Shown piece after piece: positions 41,198 to 42,700 of a stretch of 42,700 bases of DNA. A model generated the notes under the pieces. It was not told the origin of the DNA and ran no database searches. It saw only the letters and a list, made by a program, of their open reading frames with translations. Each line of letters starts with the position of its first letter. Positions within the stretch are counted from its first letter, which is position 1. The position numbers and the translations under genes were made by a program. The DNA lies in NCBI GenBank assembly GCA_003427395.1, contig BFEA01000675.1:281014-323713 (forward strand), written 5' to 3'. Source of the stretch: Chara braunii. Taxonomy: Eukaryota > Streptophyta > Charophyceae > Charales > Characeae.

Positions 41198-42700
41198 CTG
41201 CAATAACCACGGGAAACAGAAGAAACACACAAAAAAAGCAAAACACAAATACCCCCCTGACTCCCTGAGTGGTCGCATAAAAAGCTTCAAGAAAAAAAAA
41301 GACAGGCCCTGCCACACACGGTGACGCACCTGACAGCAGGCTGACAGGCTCCCAATAGTGATGATGCTTACTCTGCAAATATTTATGACCATAAGGTAAC
41401 CTTTGCTAAACAAATGATGTGGAAGCATATTGGATTACCAGGTGAGTTTCAATGAATTTCAAACCCGATTGTGATGATGGTTGAATAGTAGACGACAGGT
41501 GATGCAAGGAATCATCTATCTCTACTCCACTTCGTTGGGAGTTCGAAACCAAAAGACGCTGCAGAGCCTTGGCAATACGGATTTCAAGCTGCAGCCCGTG
41601 CCAGCCACTGGCGAGTTTGAACACAAAAGATACTGCAGAGCCTGGGACTACGGATTTCAAGATGCAGCCACTGCTATGACGCAAGGCATTATTGAGTGCA
41701 CCCAGGTTGCAGATCTCGATTGCTGGGCGGCTCTCTCCCAGACCCCAACTCTGCCACCCCATCTGAAGCTGGCCCAGGCCAAGGGTGTGAGCTAAATGTG
41801 GCACAGCGACAGTGTGGTATGCCTAGTGATAGCTCATGCATGAAAGCAGCCCACAAAAGTCGAAGAACGGCTGCCTTGACGCAGAAGGTCAACTCACCAT
41901 ATGGGTGAAATGTATAATTCTGTCCTGCTAGAATGTGGAAACTTGGAAAGGTACACCCCCAATAGTTCTTGATGTTCTCAGATTTGGTGAGTGGTGTGGC
42001 GGCGGCGCCCTTTATCTAGTGATGCAATTATAACGGTTTCCAACTTTCCAGTACACATTTAATGTTTCTAAAAGGGCCTTACCCGATATAGGCCTCAGGC
42101 CTTGTAAAAATAAAGCAGCACGGGCCTTGAAAAAGTAAAGCATTGTGAAAAGGTATCTCGCCAGAGCTCAGAAACGTGAAAGCAGGTCAAAGGTTAAGTT
42201 CTCTTTCAACANGCATATCTAAAGCTAAGGCAAAGGGCATTGTCAAAAGACTTACCTGTTCACCAGGAGATGTGTATGTTATGTCTGTTTGGGTAAGAGT
42301 GTGTCTGTACGTGCAGGCAGTGTACCTGTTCGTGCAAAGTAAATGTGTCTGTTCGTTGAGAGTTGTGCCTGTCCGAAAATAAAGTCAATAGGCACAGTCC
42401 CAGTTCTGGTCTAAGTCTAGGGGTCAGTCCAGATCCAGACCTTCAAGTCCAAATTCAGGCCGGGAGGCCTCAGCAGCAGTTGAACTTCATTGGGACTCTA
42501 CTGGGACACATGCAATGCAGGGTCTGGGACAAAAGGAAGGCTGGTTTGAGCCAATGCAGACCCAGCAAGGAGTATAAAAGAGGCAGCCAGCCTCATTCCT
42601 TGCCAGATCTCCACTGGCATTCTATGCGTGGAAGTGCTCTGTGCACTTGTGCGTTGAGCCAGTAGGAGCAGCGCTGGAAGGAGAAGATGCGCTGAGTGAA
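41198..42700. other. Region upstream of HFM1 exon A, exons not resolved
   Basis: Upstream helicase exons are expected here or beyond the window. Good donor-like sites on the minus strand occur after 41898 (GTGAGT), 42262 (CAG then GTAAGT) and near 41338 (CAG then GTGCGT), but the short candidate exons do not give a convincing helicase match. A 74-bp tandem duplication lies at 41541-41680. No other feature was recognised. Confidence 0.4.
41541..41680. repeat. 74-bp diverged tandem duplication
   Basis: GTTCGAAACC...AAAAGACGCTGCAGAGCC...TACGGATTTCAAG at 41541 recurs about 74 bp later with substitutions (GTTTGAACAC, AAAAGATACTGCAGAGCC, TACGGATTTCAAG). An open frame runs through both on each strand, but no domain is recognisable. 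Confidence 0.85.

Noticed and set aside
41338-41380. Possible 43-nt exon (TTTGCAG before, GTGCGT after) joining to exon A
   Set aside because: The phase fits, but the peptide (SKHHHYWEPVSLLS) shows no likeness to the helicase region expected there.
41898-41924. Possible 27-nt HFM1 exon before exon A (CTAGCAG before, GTGAGT after)
   Set aside because: The borders are good and the phase fits, but the join would read HPY-V-GYH, missing the Gly that family members have before Val/Ile. It is too short to trust without transcripts.

Overview
This is a eukaryotic window, not a prokaryotic one. It is dominated by retroelements and non-coding repeats, and the host coding sequence I can find is confined to small exons with consensus splice sites. 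The Ty3/gypsy families, plant-type initiator tRNA-Met primer sites, a plant-like HFM1/MER3 helicase and kilobase-scale introns point to a streptophyte. The gag/pol style most resembles what I remember from the charophyte alga Chara braunii. The species is an inference from memory, not a search result.

Left half (1-23 kb): nested retroelements. Element 1 is a degenerate gypsy element on the minus strand. Its 3' LTR is at 1-1161 (cut by the window edge), its gag-pol remains lie at 1215-6647, and its primer site and 5' LTR are at 10270-11552. A 5'-truncated, internally deleted LINE (about 7420-10237, plus strand, poly-A tail interrupted by an assembly gap) sits in its leader. Just beyond its 5' LTR, a second and more complete gypsy element (element 2, 11661-20315, minus strand) has inserted. 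Its paired LTRs, purine tract, tRNA-Met primer site and short target duplication are all visible, but its gag-pol is broken by frameshifts, stops and a 77-bp tandem duplication. Next come an A-tailed segment and a LINE ORF1 remnant on the minus strand (20918-22958), ending at an assembly gap (23037-23125).

Right half (23-42.7 kb): much of it is the intron landscape of one host gene. Four short exons on the minus strand (41041-41197, 39130-39181, 31506-31577, 28140-28189) have splice sites and matching phases. Together they encode helicase motifs V and VI of an HFM1/MER3 meiotic crossover helicase. Upstream exons lie partly or wholly beyond the window, and I could not place the downstream ones. 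The introns and flanks hold two solo LTRs related to element 2, three copies of a 110-bp TA-flanked MITE family, an 81-bp-arm foldback, a U6 snRNA-like pseudogene fused to a dispersed repeat, several tandem duplications, CT/AAAC/ATC microsatellites, a G-quadruplex-prone GGGGCGCT array, and a frame-broken GC-rich open region encoding an unrecognised Arg/Gly/Pro-rich protein.

I see no operon-like or defence-like gene system. The least obvious content is the fragmented HFM1 gene, the MITE and foldback family, the U6 chimera, and a consistent target-site pattern at three related LTR insertions.
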